This document shows positions 1 through 11,941 of a stretch of DNA of 64,000 bases, piece by piece. Numbering within the stretch: the first letter of the stretch is position 1; each line of letters starts with the position of its first letter. The position numbers were made by a program, and so were the translations under genes. A model generated the notes under the pieces. It was given only the letters and a program-made list of their open reading frames with translations, made no database searches and was not told the DNA's origin. Source of the DNA: [Phialemoniopsis] sp. UDSM-2020 (Eukaryota > Ascomycota > Sordariomycetes > Thyridiales > Thyridiaceae); the NCBI GenBank assembly GCA_018873225.1, contig JAEILZ010000002.1:4774001-4838000 (forward strand). The letters run 5' to 3'.

Positions 1-2
1 AC

Positions 3-125
3 TTCAAGTGTGACGGCTACGAGACCTCGGACGGCACTGTCCTGGAGGAGAAAGACGTTACCAGCCCGTTCCCCTTCCTGGACCTCGCGGCAAGGCTGAT
101 CATGCAGCTCGCCGACGCGGACTGA
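3..125 (+). CDS. 3' end of an unidentified protein-coding gene (partial)
   Basis: The reading frame is open from the window edge to a TGA at 123-125. It gives a 40-residue C-terminal fragment that begins FKCDGYETSDGT and ends RLIMQLADAD. Codons are mostly C- or G-ending, like the well-supported genes here, which is why I treat it as coding. The rest of the gene lies outside the window and no domain can be named from this piece. It converges with the AIM24-family gene, which ends at 967 on the other strand. Confidence 0.6.
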   Translation, partial: FKCDGYETSDGTVLEEKDVTSPFPFLDLAARLIMQLADAD

Positions 126-966
126 GCGCTGTTCAGATTTCTAATCGCTCGCAGCTTTTGCTCCACCAGTTGTGTGAATATTGGCTCTTTCGATTGGTTG
201 CCATGCACATCACCTTTTCTTTCAGCTTCTTTCCCATAATTTGTTCAGAATATGGGCCCCTTTACTCTGCCTTATACCACTTCTTTTCCCCAGCTTTTCA
301 CATTGTGCCTTTGTCTTTTTCGACTGGCCGGGATGAAAAGGGCGGACCCCTTTTTGGCTCTTTTCTTTGACGATGATCTGAAGTTGCTTGGCTTGGTATG
401 CGAGACGGATGTCTACGGCGTTGGGAGGATACAGCATGACGCGGGCGGCTTTTGCTTGGTATACCCGTTGTGGATCTAATGAGGTTCAGACATTTATTGG
501 CTTGGGAGGTTGGAGAGGTCGAGAGGGAGAGCAAGGGCTTCTTCTGTTGTGCCTTGAAACATTGCATATTCACCACCAACCGCCATATCTGCATTTTCAG
601 GGACGGATAGAGGGGGAAACTGGGCGGCTCATCTTGCTTTTGACACTGACGGCATTGTTGACATCGCTTAGCTTGCACTTTTCACTTTATGGGAATATAG
701 ATGGAACGAGCTTCGATCGAAATCTCGTTGCCTTTTGATGCCTGAGCCTCTGCCTACTGCTGTCGACACCGGCCATGTTTCAAAAATGTTCAGAATTCAT
801 AAGAGGCTGTTGACTATGAAATAATGAGATAAACACATTGGGTGACCTCTGGCCCGTAGGCCCTTCAACATCGGAGTCTGTTCGCGATTTGTTCACCATA
901 CTTGGACTACGCGTGACTGCAACAGCAATTGACCTACGCGCAAGCCCCCATGCTTCATACATGCTT
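126..966. other. Intergenic stretch, 3' to 3'
   Basis: This lies between two convergent genes. It has T- and CT-rich stretches typical of fungal 3' regions, and no open frame with coding-like codon use. I see nothing else I can support. Confidence 0.5.
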
Positions 967-2528
967 TTACATCGTCTGGTTGACTTGGCCTGTCATATAG
1001 GCACTAAAGGATTTCTACAGCTGTCGTTAGCACCTTGTAAATCGTGGCAAGAGACGTCAGAGAAGAACATACCGCATTCCTGGTCTGGATGAAGACAGTT
1101 CCAGGGCCAGTAAACTTGCAGACGAGACCCTCCCCTGAGGCCAAGCCAGACATGATACCGCCCGAGGCGACACGCTCAAGAATATACTTCGTGTTCCACG
1201 CCACGAGATGGCCGTTGTCGACAATGTACTTCTCGCCGTCGGCAAGCTGCGCATCAAGTCATTAGCGAAGTTCACAGGCACACACACATGATAAACCTGC
1301 GGGGTCTTTGCCCGACTTACATCTTTGCGAATGATGGCGCCGAAGCTCGTGAGCCACAGCAAGCCCGTCCCGCTGATCCGGTAGACCCACATGCCCTCGC
1401 CGCTGAACATGGCCTTGCCGATGCCCTGGCGCTTGTACTCCTTGATGACGCCCTGGGTCGAGGCGAGGTAGCCGTCCTGGCCGACGGACCACGACTCCTT
1501 GCCGGTGAGGCGCAGGCTGGTGATGTCGCCGAGCATGGGCGGGCCGAGGAGCAGTTCGCCGGGGCCCGTAAAGGTCGAGTTGCCCAGCTCGCCGCCGGCG
1601 ACTAGCTTCTTCATGCTGAACTTGTACGCGCCCTTGAGTTGGATGCTTGGCGACATGGCGATCATGGTCCCTGTCATCGGCGTCAGAATTTGCTGATGCG
1701 TATCATAAAATGCCTCCCCGTTCTCGTGTAGCGGAGTTCTGGCTTACCTGGCTTAGCATTGAGAGGGCAGTTGATCGCAAGCTGGATCGTGAGGATTGTG
1801 TTACAATCCCGATGGCTAATCCGGTAGCTACCGCCGTTGAACGTCCCGACATCATCAACCGTGGCACTGGCACCGACAAAGTGGCCCGCGGGAGGTGCCC
1901 CGGACTGCAAGTTAGAAGGATTGCTGGTGTCAAGCGGTGAGTTGTCTTCATGCTGCTGAGTCTTCTCCTGAGGGTAGCCTGCCCCCGGCTGTCCGGAATA
2001 CTGCGGCGGAGCCGAGAATTGTGATCCGCTCTGAGACGTCTGGGAAGGAGTCCTGCCGTGCATCGGGAGGTTGGTCTGTTGACCGGGCTGGAGGTGGCCC
2101 TGCTGCTGCTGGGGGGGCGGCGAAAACTGTTGCTGCTGCTGTTGCTGCGGCGGGAGCGGGTAAGATGGCGTTGAGGACTGGGGCGGCGGCGTGGGCGTCG
2201 GCCCCGATTGGGGCGGAGGAGGATAATTCTTGCCCGCCGGAGAGCCTTGCCCCGGCGGCGGAGGATAAGAGAAGTTGGTCCTGTTGGCTGGTGGGCTTTG
2301 AGGGGGAGGAGGGTAGCTCTGCTTCTGAGGAGCTTGAGATACCCAATTGTCAAGTCAGTACATGGTTTCGTTCATAGGCATGTAGCTCATCTTGAGCTCG
2401 ACCCGGGTTTAGACATACCGCCACCTTGCTGGGGCGCGCCTGGCGGAGCTGTGCATTGAGCGTCAGCGGATAGTTTGATAGTGCAGTGAGGGGCAGGATA
2501 TCTTACGCGGATAGTAATGTGCGGACAT
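967..2528 (-). CDS. AIM24-family protein with a long Pro/Gln-rich N-terminus
   Basis: Six exons on the minus strand: 2507-2528, 2419-2448, 1748-2332, 1321-1670, 1073-1246 and 967-1014. They give 402 residues. Introns have GTAAGA, GTATGT, GTAAGC, GTAAGT and GTATGT donors, and the last has a GCTAAC branch site. The C-terminal half (about residue 170 onward) matches the AIM24 (DUF124) family: [10 protein letters not shown], the [10 protein letters not shown] strand, [62 protein letters not shown]. In yeast, Aim24 is a mitochondrial inner-membrane protein linked to MICOS. The fungal paralogues with a Pro-rich N-terminus and no clear presequence may instead be cytosolic; this is inference. Residues 1 to about 130 are low complexity with recurrent YPPPP blocks and a run of seven glutamines. 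The start at 2528 is chosen because exons 1-3 then splice into a continuous [17 protein letters not shown] sequence. Confidence 0.9.
2083..2332 (-). repeat. Pro/Gln-rich repeat region inside the AIM24-family gene
   Basis: Read on the minus strand, exon 3 encodes loosely repeated blocks of the type (S/N)YPPPP-x-G/S separated by SQ-rich linkers, followed by two glutamine runs (4 and 7 residues) from CAG/CAA codons. The blocks are degenerate in DNA, so this is an old protein-level repeat rather than a fresh microsatellite. Confidence 0.7.
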
Positions 2529-3919
2529 TATGCTGAAGACTTCTTGCGACTGATAACTATGAGGCAAAATATGATGCGACAAAACACAGTTCTGGCGATG
2601 AGCTGTGTTCGCTTTGTCAACAGCCGGGTCTCTCTCTTGTTGCAAGGAAGCTGCCCCGCACTTACATAGCTTGGCGCCTGAGCGAGCTTGCTTTCTTTGA
2701 TGCGCCTCGGGTCCAAGATGTGAGATCAAGAGGACACTTCTACTCAAAGCACAGCTTGATGAGTATATTCAATCGAAGGCTATTGACTTGGAGTTCTCAG
2801 TCTGGTAAGAATATAAAAGAGAAGAACGTGCGAGGAGCTGCGCGTCGCCGCAGCATCCGCTCGAGCAGCTGTGGTTCAATGTCACAGTTGGCTGACTGCC
2901 CTTCAGGGAGGAGCTTGGCGCGCACAAGGAAGAGGCTGTGCTAAATTTAGGCGACAGGTGTGCTGCGCCAATCAGCACCGCTGGCGCTGGGATCGTCAAC
3001 CGGGGGAGCTCTTCTGGCTCCTCATCAAGCGCGGGACCATTTTGGAGATGGGCGCTTAAGGAAAAGGGGCCTCTTCTAGAGGTCTGACCGAGGTCATTGG
3101 GCCAATATCGGTATTGCTTCTATATGAATGACAACCCGATAGCTTTCAATCAACTCTTCTTATGCTCTCGAGGCGGGCTCGAGGTCTGGTGCCGGCACTG
3201 AGTGGAGAGAGTTGCAAGCTGTCAGCCACCGGCAAGTCAGCACTACCGCTTGACTAGAACCCAAGCGACCGTGTACTCTAACATGGCATCCGGACAGAAT
3301 CATTTGATGGGTGATTGCTTGAGGACCCAACCTGATAAGGGGCATCGAACATTCTTGTCTTACCAAGTCCAGTCCGATGAAAAGCGATGATCCGGAGCAG
3401 GGAAGACATCAATCAAATGGAGGTACTTGACGGAAGTACCAGACGCACGGGCCAACCCCAGGCCTGGACCAGTCTGCGAACCCTGGAATTCTCGACCAAT
3501 CACGCTTCGTCCCTGGCTCAAGCTCCTAGGATTGCATCACGATGCGTCGAGAACCCGTCCCTAAAAATTTACAATCCCTCGCATGACCAGGACACAATGC
3601 TTTGTCTCAACAAGCTCTAGCCAGGCATGATTGTTCGCATCACTCTCGGCATGCCGTGACCATTCATACATCTATCATCGGACTCGGCTTCATTGTTCTA
3701 TTTCTACCGAGGCGCGCCCCCGGCAGTAAGCGGAGTTACCGGCACAGCCGAAGTCGACCTCGCGTGACCCGGTGACGGAAACTCGCAGAAACCTCCGCCG
3801 CACCCTCCGAGGGATTTGAAGGCACCTACGAATACTTGAGATCTGCACCGGACCACTTGCGCCGGTGCTACGAGGCTTTTTCCCTTTCCATAATATACGG
3901 TCGAAAGCATTTGATCACG
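2529..3919. promoter_or_regulatory. Shared upstream region of two divergent genes
   Basis: This 1.4 kb lies between the divergent starts of the AIM24-family gene (-) and the FAM210-like gene (+). A TATA-like TATAAAAG sits at 2812-2819 on the plus strand, but no gene follows it closely. The open frames here have no coding-like codon use. I see no other element I can support. Confidence 0.4.
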
Positions 3920-4899
3920 ATGGCGACGTTGCGAAGCTACCTCGGAGCATTTCGAGCGATCGTCGAAGGCGGCGCCCTATCACGGCCGCATCTACAGAAG
4001 GAACTGAGGCAAACTTGGAGACGATCCTTCACTAGCAGCCATGTGGCAAACGCGTGGCTCCAGCAGGCACGATTCAGGACGGGCAGGCTAGGCCAGTCTG
4101 CGACGAAGGGCTTCTTCGAGGATGCAGTACGGTTCACCAGGCCCAAGCAATCGAGATCGACGTACACCTCTCCCTTGCGACGGATGTTTCACTCCTCAAA
4201 GTCGCGATGGTCGCAGGCTGCGCCCAACGCAGAGGCTACCGAGTCCCTGTCGCTGAGCCAGCGGTTGAAGAAGCTCTCGAGGGAGTATGGCTGGTCGGCC
4301 GTCGGCGTCTACTTCAGCCTTAGCGTTTTGGATTTCCCGTTCTGTTTCCTGCTCGTGAAGCTAGTGGGGACGGACAGGATCGGTTAGTTATTGGATAATC
4401 TATTCTGACGAGATGGCTCTGCCGGGACGAGCAAACGCTAACAGTGTGATACATCTAGCTGACGCCGAGGAATGGGTGGTTGAGAAGGTGGCCAAGGTCA
4501 TCCCAACAGGGGTCAAGGACTGGTGGCACGAGTACCGTAGTGCCCTCAAGAGCGCAGAAGCCAAGGAGATCGGAGACAACAGGATCAGCGAGGACATCGA
4601 GAAGGCAGGTTGGGGTGTGAAGGAGGCACAGGAGGCGCATAAATCGGAAGCTAGTCAGTATTGTCCCATGTTGCTAAACAACCATGAGCGCGGCGCAACT
4701 AACTTGCAGCACAGGCTTGGCCACCCAGCTAGCATTAGCCTACGCCATTCACAAGAGCTTCATCTTCCTCCGCGTTCCCCTCACCGCCGCCGTCACCCCC
4801 AAGGTCGTCAAGGTCCTGCGCGGCTGGGGCTGGCAGATTGGCAAACGGCCCTCAAAGGCCGCAAAAGCTGCAAAGGCCGCGGAGGCAGCGAAGCGGTAG
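3920..4899 (+). CDS. FAM210/DUF1279-family mitochondrial membrane protein
   Basis: Three exons: 3920-4382, 4459-4653 and 4715-4899. They give 280 residues. The introns use GTTAGT and GTCAGT donors, the first with a GCTAAC-type branch. Residues 1 to about 90 are rich in Arg, Ser and Ala with few acidic residues, as in a mitochondrial presequence. The DUF1279 core starts near residue 111 (SLSQRLKKLSREYG) and continues with a hydrophobic segment at about 126-149 and then LATQLALAYAIHKSFIFLR after the second intron. The tail is a Lys/Ala-rich helix. Yeast Nat2 and animal FAM210A/B share this domain. FAM210 proteins sit in the mitochondrial inner membrane and affect mitochondrial translation; the fungal role is less clear. 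The frame stays open upstream to 3836, but ATG 3920 starts the presequence and has a good context (atcacgATGG). Confidence 0.9.
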
Positions 4900-5194
4900 G
4901 TTCCGTTTGTATATCAGGTCCGGTTGGGAAAAGGGCTGCCCCTAGTTTGTACGATCATCACGACACGTGGACGGGATGCCGGGAACCTTGGGATCGACGC
5001 ATTGCATGCTTGCATAGACACGGAGGGTAAAGGTTCACTCCTCATAGACACACATACACTGTACAACATAATTGTAGATCGTTCACTCAAGAGTCCGACC
5101 GCGAGGTGACGCGAAGGATGGGGATCGCCTCCTCTCACAAGTGACCGTTTGCGCCACGATCCTCTTAGTTTCTCATTGGCGTCAGAGCACCTGT

Positions 5195-5236
5195 TTGCCT
5201 CTTGAGGAGGGAGGGCGCTTGCCTCTTGAGGAAGGA
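5195..5236. repeat. Two-copy direct repeat, 18-base unit
   Basis: The unit TTGCCTCTTGAGGAGGGA occurs at 5195-5212 and again at 5219-5236 with one mismatch, separated by six bases. It lies in non-coding sequence. Confidence 0.8.
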
Positions 5237-6295
5237 GAAACGCCTTCTCCCGCGCCGACAGCCGTTCGTTATGTGATGCGAAACAATGGCGGCGGCACCC
5301 GTCCGACCATTCGGACACATACCGACCTCGTGTTTAAAGATGCATAAGAGCGGTTCCTTCCTTTGCTGCATGGCGTGAACAAGAATTGGCAACTCTTTAG
5401 ATGCTTGTCTGTTGTGGTGTGTGAAAAACGCCAGGGTTCGATAAAAGGTCACATAGCGTGCCGGTAGCCTGCGTTCCGGACACGCGCCGTCGAAAAGAGC
5501 CACGTCATAAGCGCTTTTCCCTCCAGTTGTGCGTTGTTCCCCCGGATGCCGTGAGTCCGTCAGCATGCAAATGCTTCGTCCGTGACGGAGAGTTGCAACC
5601 CGCGCGGCAGGGACCGGTTCAACGGCTCGGTTACGGTTCGGTGCCTGTTTTGCTGCTGCATCGCATAATTATACGAAAAAAGCAAATAGGGCTCGGATAT
5701 CTCCATCTTAGCGCAGGGCAACTGGAATGGGGGCGATCGAGGCATCAAGATGGCGAGGGATCAGACTTTATGAACTAGAGTCCGGCGGGAGTGTGTTAAA
5801 GTACTCGTCTCTATGGCATTGAGTTATCTGTTGAAATGGGATGGGCTTACGAGACCGATGTCTCTGCAAGAGCATGATGGAAGAGCAAAACACAAAGCTC
5901 TGAGCTGAGAAGAGAGTTCTCTCGAATCAATTACGCCTGGTAGATGATTCTCACCCCCGAACCGGACAGAGAGACAGACCGAGCCTTCAGCAACCTCTGC
6001 GAGCCTAGCTGTTTCCATACGCGTATTGACAGACAACGACCCTGTTAGCTGGCTGGATTCGGACTCGTTGCCACACCCCCTTTCACTTTCGGGACAGCTA
6101 TCAGATGTTAAACAAGAAGTCGAGTTCCTTTTCTGTCCGTGAGCGGCGTTTTTTGTGAAAAAGGCAATTTGGCCTGCCAAACTGCAAGCCCTGAAGTCCA
6201 ACTCGCTTACATCCCTGGATGGTGACGCAGCCTGCGAGGGCCCCTGCTGAAATAAAGTTTGAGCTAAGCCGAATCGTCACTGTCACAACGCCCCC

Positions 6296-6317
6296 TGTAG
6301 GCAGGGTGTAGGCAGGG
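6296..6317. repeat. Perfect tandem duplication of 11 bases
   Basis: TGTAGGCAGGG is present twice back to back (6296-6306 and 6307-6317) in non-coding sequence. Confidence 0.8.
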
Positions 6318-9300
6318 GCTCCCTGCACACGCACAGCTCACAGCATGCGGGAGCCGTATCTCCACGGGAAGGGAGAGGGGAAATCCTTGCCGCCCGCACA
6401 TTGACTTTGGTGCACTTGATCGGAATGCATGTCTTCAGGACTGACGGGCTGGGTTGGTCATGTCGCGTTATAAGCGCCGAGGAGGAATGCATGTCTCTCT
6501 TTGAGGCACGCCGTTCCCCACGGGCGGGTGGCCAAACGGAGAGGCCAAGTCAAGCCACAGTCTCTCAGCTGCGGCGACTGCTCGTTCGTTGATTTGAGCC
6601 TTCAGTGCGGCCGTGCCGTTCGGTCTTGTCCTCACCGAAACGAAAGGAAGCGATGGCGAGGGCACGGAAAAGCCGCGTCTTGCGCAGGTCCTCCGCCGTG
6701 CCTCGACTATCGATGTTTAGGGTGCCCTGGTCAGGACGTTAAGCCGTTGCTGGAACTAAACCCCCCGTCTAATGAGATCAGTGCTTTAGTTTGCAGAATC
6801 CTTCTAGACGCGAACCAAACTTCCGCCGCGGGGAAATATCATTGATGTGGGAGAGAGCATGAGCCATCTGCGACTCACTCAGTCACTCACTCCATATTGA
6901 CTCGCCTCTTCTCTCTCTTTCGCTCCCTAGCCATTTAGAGGGAGTTGCGAGATGGGATGCAACCACACAAGCGGTGGGACGGCGCGTGCTCGACGGGCGA
7001 ACGACTGACTCGATCTGACATTCCATGTGGAAGCCACGGTCTATCAAAACCTAAATGCCCTCTTGAAACTGCTCTGAGGGTGTGGTGCTGGCGCTGGCAG
7101 GGACCTCATGTCCGGCCCAGACCAAAAGAAGACCGTAGCCGAGTTTGCAGTCAAGGAGGGACGGTCTTGATATGCCGCGCGTGAGCGAGGAGGGCGGTGA
7201 CAGGGATGAACCGAAAAGTCTATTTTACACACCCATGGATGTCGTCAGCAGCCGATACCCGGATTCAGCAAAATGCTTGTAAAATCCAGGTCCTTTCCAT
7301 CCCCGATACAAACTGGTTTCGTTCTACCAAAGAGCCGACTTTTACGGTTCAGCAATGGCTGTTGGTTTGATGCGGCCGGCCTTGAATCCAGACAGTGTTG
7401 GCCCCCCGGCCAGATCTACCTTCGGACCAACCTAATGGGGCGTCGATTATCACGAAGTTTGATACAGTCTTGACTCTCCCCATCTCCTGATCGCTCAGCT
7501 TCCCTGGGCATCCTACGTAGTATTCCATCACACGAGAACTCAAAAAACCTGCTGTGACCTGGCCAGGGCCACCTTTTTGACTTCTGCATTCATTCCTATT
7601 GCCCATGATCGAGGCCTGCATGCGGGGCTGTGCATATATGTGCTCCTCATCCTCAGGGTTTAAAACACGCCAGAGCTTCGGCGCAACCCCCACTTGGAAC
7701 CTTCATCGACACCTGATAGCGCCTACATACCGGAGCAGCCAGATCTCAGCATTGTGCCCACGCCAATGCATGTTTTCGAGACATGCAGCTTGCTTGCAGA
7801 TCAATGGGATCTCGAGGGCTGGTGTTGGCTGCAGGCCAAAAGGCTAATCATGCCTTTGATTGCAGCATGCTCATGCATCGTTGTCTGACCCAAGCAGCAG
7901 CAAGAACATGCATGATCGGGAGTAACAATGAAGCATAGAGCAAACAGCAAACATCATACACGACACAAAAATGCTGAAGTATGGAAAGAGGTAGGTAAAA
8001 GCAACGAGCCCACATTATTGCTCAACATGATACCAGCCACGCGCTGCTTTCGGCACTCTCAAACAAGGTTTAGCGATCAATTCCAATGGTTTGGCCCCAA
8101 AGAGACACACTTGCGAAGAGCGCAAGTAAGATGGTAAAAGCTAAAAAGAAAAGGCACGGTGTGGATATCGGAGGACGGTGGAACACTTTTGTGTCCAGAA
8201 GTCCGGCGTACCGACTCCACAGCAGGCTTGTCCGGTAGAGCTGGGCTGGGATCTTCAGTCCCCGCCGGGGTTCCCCGTGCAAAAAAGGTACATACTTACC
8301 TTTTACACCGGATTTCACTCGACCTTTCTCTGCAAAAGGATGGACACGACAGTCATGGAGGGTCGGCATAAGGGTTCTGTTACCCACGGTTTGCGTTTCA
8401 GAAGTTCGGGTCAACGTCCACCAGGACCATTCAAGCCGTCTGGTACTCAACGCCCACTCGCTCCCGCGCTGCGCACACAAGGAAACCGTGCGCGGTACGG
8501 ATATAAGTGTACATGGAGACGTGGCTGGTAGGCCGCCGCACCAGTGTGAAAAATGACAAACCTTAGCGTTCCAAGCGAAGGCAAAAGGAAGAGAGAGTAA
8601 TCATTAATCAGAGAGCGTGACAACGGCAGATGCATGGTCTGCAAAGCTGCTTTCTCCTATGCAATGAGTAATTCCTTCCCACATCCCTCACGGGGATCTA
8701 TCTCTTTTGGGGGAGTCGATGTGAGTTGGCGGTATCATGACAAGGAAACCGTTGACTCGACCGTTCACCTTAGCAGCGTTTGGGTGCAGTAGGCTGGCAG
8801 GAGAACGGTGGCCACACCTCATGCAACGGAAGCACACAGGCCTTCCAGCGGGTTTCTAGCCCCGATCGGAGTGCCTCTTCCCCCTGAGCGAAGTCGACTA
8901 AACGGAGAGGTGGTGACCCTGGTCCAGAAGCAGAAGTATTTTACCCTTCACACCCTCTTCCCGAGCCTAGAGCGAGAGCCGGGTCCTGGAGGTCTACGAG
9001 GTAGACTTGACTTTGAGCTACGGACCTGCTTGTAAAACCCAAAGAGTGGCTCCACCGGCCAAGTCCAAACTGGGCAAATGCTCCCCGGCCTCAGGACCGC
9101 CCTGTCTCCCAAACTAAACGCTCAGAGGTACTCCGTACTCCAAGTTACGAGTGGAGGCAACCCTTTTTCAATATACTTTTTGGCCTGGATACTGCTTGTC
9201 CACTTGCAAAAAAGTATGCTAGCCCTGGCTATGAGCAGGCTTGGCAGAACCCGACCAAATGACCCCATTCCATGTACACTCTGGCATGCTCTCCATTATT

Positions 9301-9553
9301 CCCGGGATGTGCTTGCGTCTGCTGAGCACCACTCCGAGTTGCCGATCCGTGTGGTTTACACTACCGACGAAAAGGATAATTCTAATTTGTGTTAGCTCTA
9401 AGGGGGCGCTTGGGTATGGATGGGATCAAAGTCCGCGCTTCTTGCTCATCTCGATACTCGTATATAACACCGAGTGCCCTTCCCGGGGCCTGGACAGGTC
9501 ACACCTCCCGGGCCAAGCATAAGTTATTCACACCTCAACGCCGATACCCTGCC

Positions 9554-9563
9554 CATATATATG
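9554..9563 (+). promoter_or_regulatory. TATA-like element upstream of the gene at 9732
   Basis: CATATATATG lies about 170 bases before the ATG. A second match, TATAAAA at 9676-9682, is only 50 bases from the ATG and may already be in the leader. Confidence 0.35.
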
Positions 9564-9731
9564 CCAGATCATCCCGTCGAGGATCACATCTAGTTTCACA
9601 TATCATACTGAATATCATTACTTCATATCATCCTAACCAACCACTCATCATACACGCCGACCGTTGTCGAATAACTATAAAACCACACACATAGCAATCG
9701 TTGTTGGCAGACCAGGCCTCATACCGTAAAG

Positions 9732-10148
9732 ATGCTGTCTGTACACCCATCTTATGTCCCACGCTCCCTCGAGCTCGACTGCAAATTCTTCAACCAACCG
9801 CCTCCCAACGCAAACCTCTTCCAGTACCACCTGAGTATGCACGCTCTCAAGGTGGAAGCCGACTCCAAGGAGGAGACCAAGGCTGTGGTGGTCATCCCAG
9901 AACCCAAGACCGTGGCCGAGGCTCTCGAGCTGGCACGAGACTCCGCAGAGGGCGCCGCTGATGCCAAGGTCCGCGAGATGCTCGACGCCGAGATGGCACG
10001 GATATGGGCCCGTATCGAAGCCGAGCCCAACTCCTACGTTATGAGCAGGGCCGAGTTCGCCGTGTTCAACTACTACGGATCCAACTACGTTGGCAACGAG
10101 CTGGCTACCGCAGCCAGAGGACGATACTGGAGCTTTGGCACTCACTGA
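9732..10148 (+). CDS. Unidentified small protein, 138 residues
   Basis: A single open frame from ATG 9732 to TGA 10146-10148. Codon use is strongly biased to C- and G-ending codons, among the strongest in the window, which supports real and well-expressed coding sequence. The product is soluble, with no signal peptide or membrane segment. Residues about 50-90 are Ala/Glu-rich and probably helical (KTVAEALELARDSAEGAADA), followed by MARIWARIEAEPNSYVMSRAEFAVFNYYG. I do not recognise the family. The same reading frame remains coding-like after the stop, up to 10358 (separate entry), so the gene may be broken, read through or mis-spliced in my model. Confidence 0.7.
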   Translation: MLSVHPSYVPRSLELDCKFFNQPPPNANLFQYHLSMHALKVEADSKEETKAVVVIPEPKTVAEALELARDSAEGAADAKVREMLDAEMARIWARIEAEPNSYVMSRAEFAVFNYYGSNYVGNELATAARGRYWSFGTH

Positions 10149-10358
10149 AGGGATCATTCGACACCTTTGGCAACGAAAGCTGGACTTTCCGGTCGATTTT
10201 CTTCACACGATGACGCTTCTCTCATCACCGATATCAATCATTCTCTCACTCTCCGCATCGAGCTGGGCCCCCACACCAAGGAGATCATCCACGACGTCTA
10301 CGACCCGCGCAGCTATGCTGTGCCTCGTCGTTTGACCGGTGAGGAGGAAAACACCTGA
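10149..10358 (+). pseudogene. Coding-like continuation after the stop of the 138-residue gene
   Basis: The same frame is open from 10149 to a TGA at 10356-10358. From about 10206 it reads as good coding sequence, for example LTLRIELGPHTKEIIHDVYD followed by PRSYAVPRRLTGEEENT, with mostly C/G-ending codons. The stretch 10142-10205 reads better in the +1 frame (LTEGIIRHLWQRKLDFPVDF). I tried all GT/AG pairs in 10030-10210 and found no credible intron that bypasses the TGA and restores frame. A pair of compensating frameshifts, a decayed 3' half, or an unrelated fragment all fit. Confidence 0.4.
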
Positions 10359-11941
10359 TACCAAGGACGAGTCGTTTCTTCTTTTGAGGGAACATTCCCA
10401 AAGGGGAAATCTCGGTCTGGGCCGGGATCATCCTCTCGATCTCGCTCAACGTCAGACCTTCTCACATTGGGTCATCGGCCGCCGATTCAAGAGACCAAAA
10501 ACAAGTTTTCCAGGAGAAAACAACGAACAAAAGAGTGCCAAATCTCGCACATCTTTCGGTCGGGGACCAGATCACACCGATCGTGGGACCAGCATGCGTG
10601 CATCCCACGGGTCTCACTGTGCACGGCATCGAGCCTTGTCGCCGGTCTCGAGGCCGTCGGATCTTGAATGAACGTTTTGTCTCGGCCCGGTCACGTCAAC
10701 AGGGCCCTGCTTCCAACGACACCCTGCCCTGTCGGGACCCGATCTGCAGGCAGCTCGACCAGGACAAGGAACAGGGCATCGACGGTACACAGCATCCTGT
10801 TTGCGGGCAGCGCACCTATCGGGTAAAGAAAACACCGCTTCCGCGACCGTCACCGCCCTCGATCCAGTGGCTCTCCTCTGGCCCCCCAAGCAACCCCACG
10901 CAACCCCTTGGCGGCCGGGGAAGCACTGGCACTTCGCATTGATTACATCTTATCTTGCATGGCATAGCATCGCATTTGCAAGCGCATCCGTTTCTTTTCT
11001 CCATTTATTGCCCTCATTTAGGCTGGGCCTTATCGTCATCGTGCGGGACCAGGGTCGACCTTCCCCGGAACTGGCCTTTCTTGCATATTGGCCCTCTTGG
11101 TACACGGAATCCTCCGCCACAGACTTCACCGAAATCTTCGAACCCTGTGCTCGCTGTGCGAATCAGCAGGGACCGCCGGTGAGAAGAGTCACCTGCGGCA
11201 TTGCACCAAAGTTATTCTGGGAGAATTGCGTTCGCAGCAGAGACTTCAGGTGCTGAAATGCAACCCCAATCCCAACCCCCCTGCATTGGCTGGCTGCCCG
11301 GGCGACTTTTAGTCTGCCCAGGTGCTTTCCAGGGCCTTTAGGGGATGGGTTCCGGGGAGCTACTGCTAAGTTACCCCGCCTCGGAATGTTCAGGTCCCGC
11401 TGGAAAGGCTCGGCGAACTTTAAAAAGCTGCGGGCTCAAAGCACCAGCCAGCCTGTGGCATTGGTTCATTTCTGGCATACAGCCTACAATACTTTCTTCG
11501 CTTCGTGCTTGACGAACCTTCTAGATTAAATTGTTTCTCATATACCATAGATAGCGTTGTCGATTTCGGGGCGTTTATTGTTCGTTCGCAAGGAACATAT
11601 GGGTTTTGATCTACCGGTCGCACTGGGGATACCACCTTCCTCATTTTCTAGGGGTTTCCTCCATGTCTTTTTCTTGTTGGTATAAGAAGTGGGCGCGATC
11701 CGCGGGCGTCATTGCTCCGGGTCAGACCAAACCTTGTGCCAACTCTGTTTTCCTTTTTGCTCCCATTTTTTGGGAGAAAGGGTTCGACGCACTTTCGCGC
11801 GTCATCCTCAGTCGAACATTCGCGCACAGCCTGGGAGTCTGGAGAACATTTTATTAGAAAGCTCTGCTTCCTTTGGTTGCTGCTGGTCCATATTCCTGTC
11901 TCTCCCTGTCGAGACTTCTTTATACCCCAGGCGAGAGAGCG
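10359..11941. other. Intergenic stretch upstream of the PNGase A-type gene
   Basis: No open frame with coding-like codon use. The final 300 bases are T- and CT-rich, as is usual for a fungal promoter and leader. I see nothing else. Confidence 0.5.

Larger units (their letters stand above)
4900..9731. other. Long stretch (4.8 kb) with no supported gene
   Basis: Open frames here are short, overlap on both strands and lack the C/G-ending codon preference of the real genes. I could not splice any into a convincing protein. It contains two small tandem repeats (5195-5236 and 6296-6317). The last 200 bases carry TATA-like sequences for the gene at 9732. Non-coding RNA or very long untranslated leaders cannot be excluded. 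Confidence 0.5.

Noticed and set aside
3836..3919. In-frame upstream extension of the FAM210-like gene
   Set aside because: The first ATG in good context is 3920 and starts a presequence-like stretch; the extension is not targeting-like.
8070..8480. Minus-strand open frame of 136 codons with a hydrophobic end
   Set aside because: Codon use looks random and the hydrophobic stretch comes from T-rich sequence; not supported.
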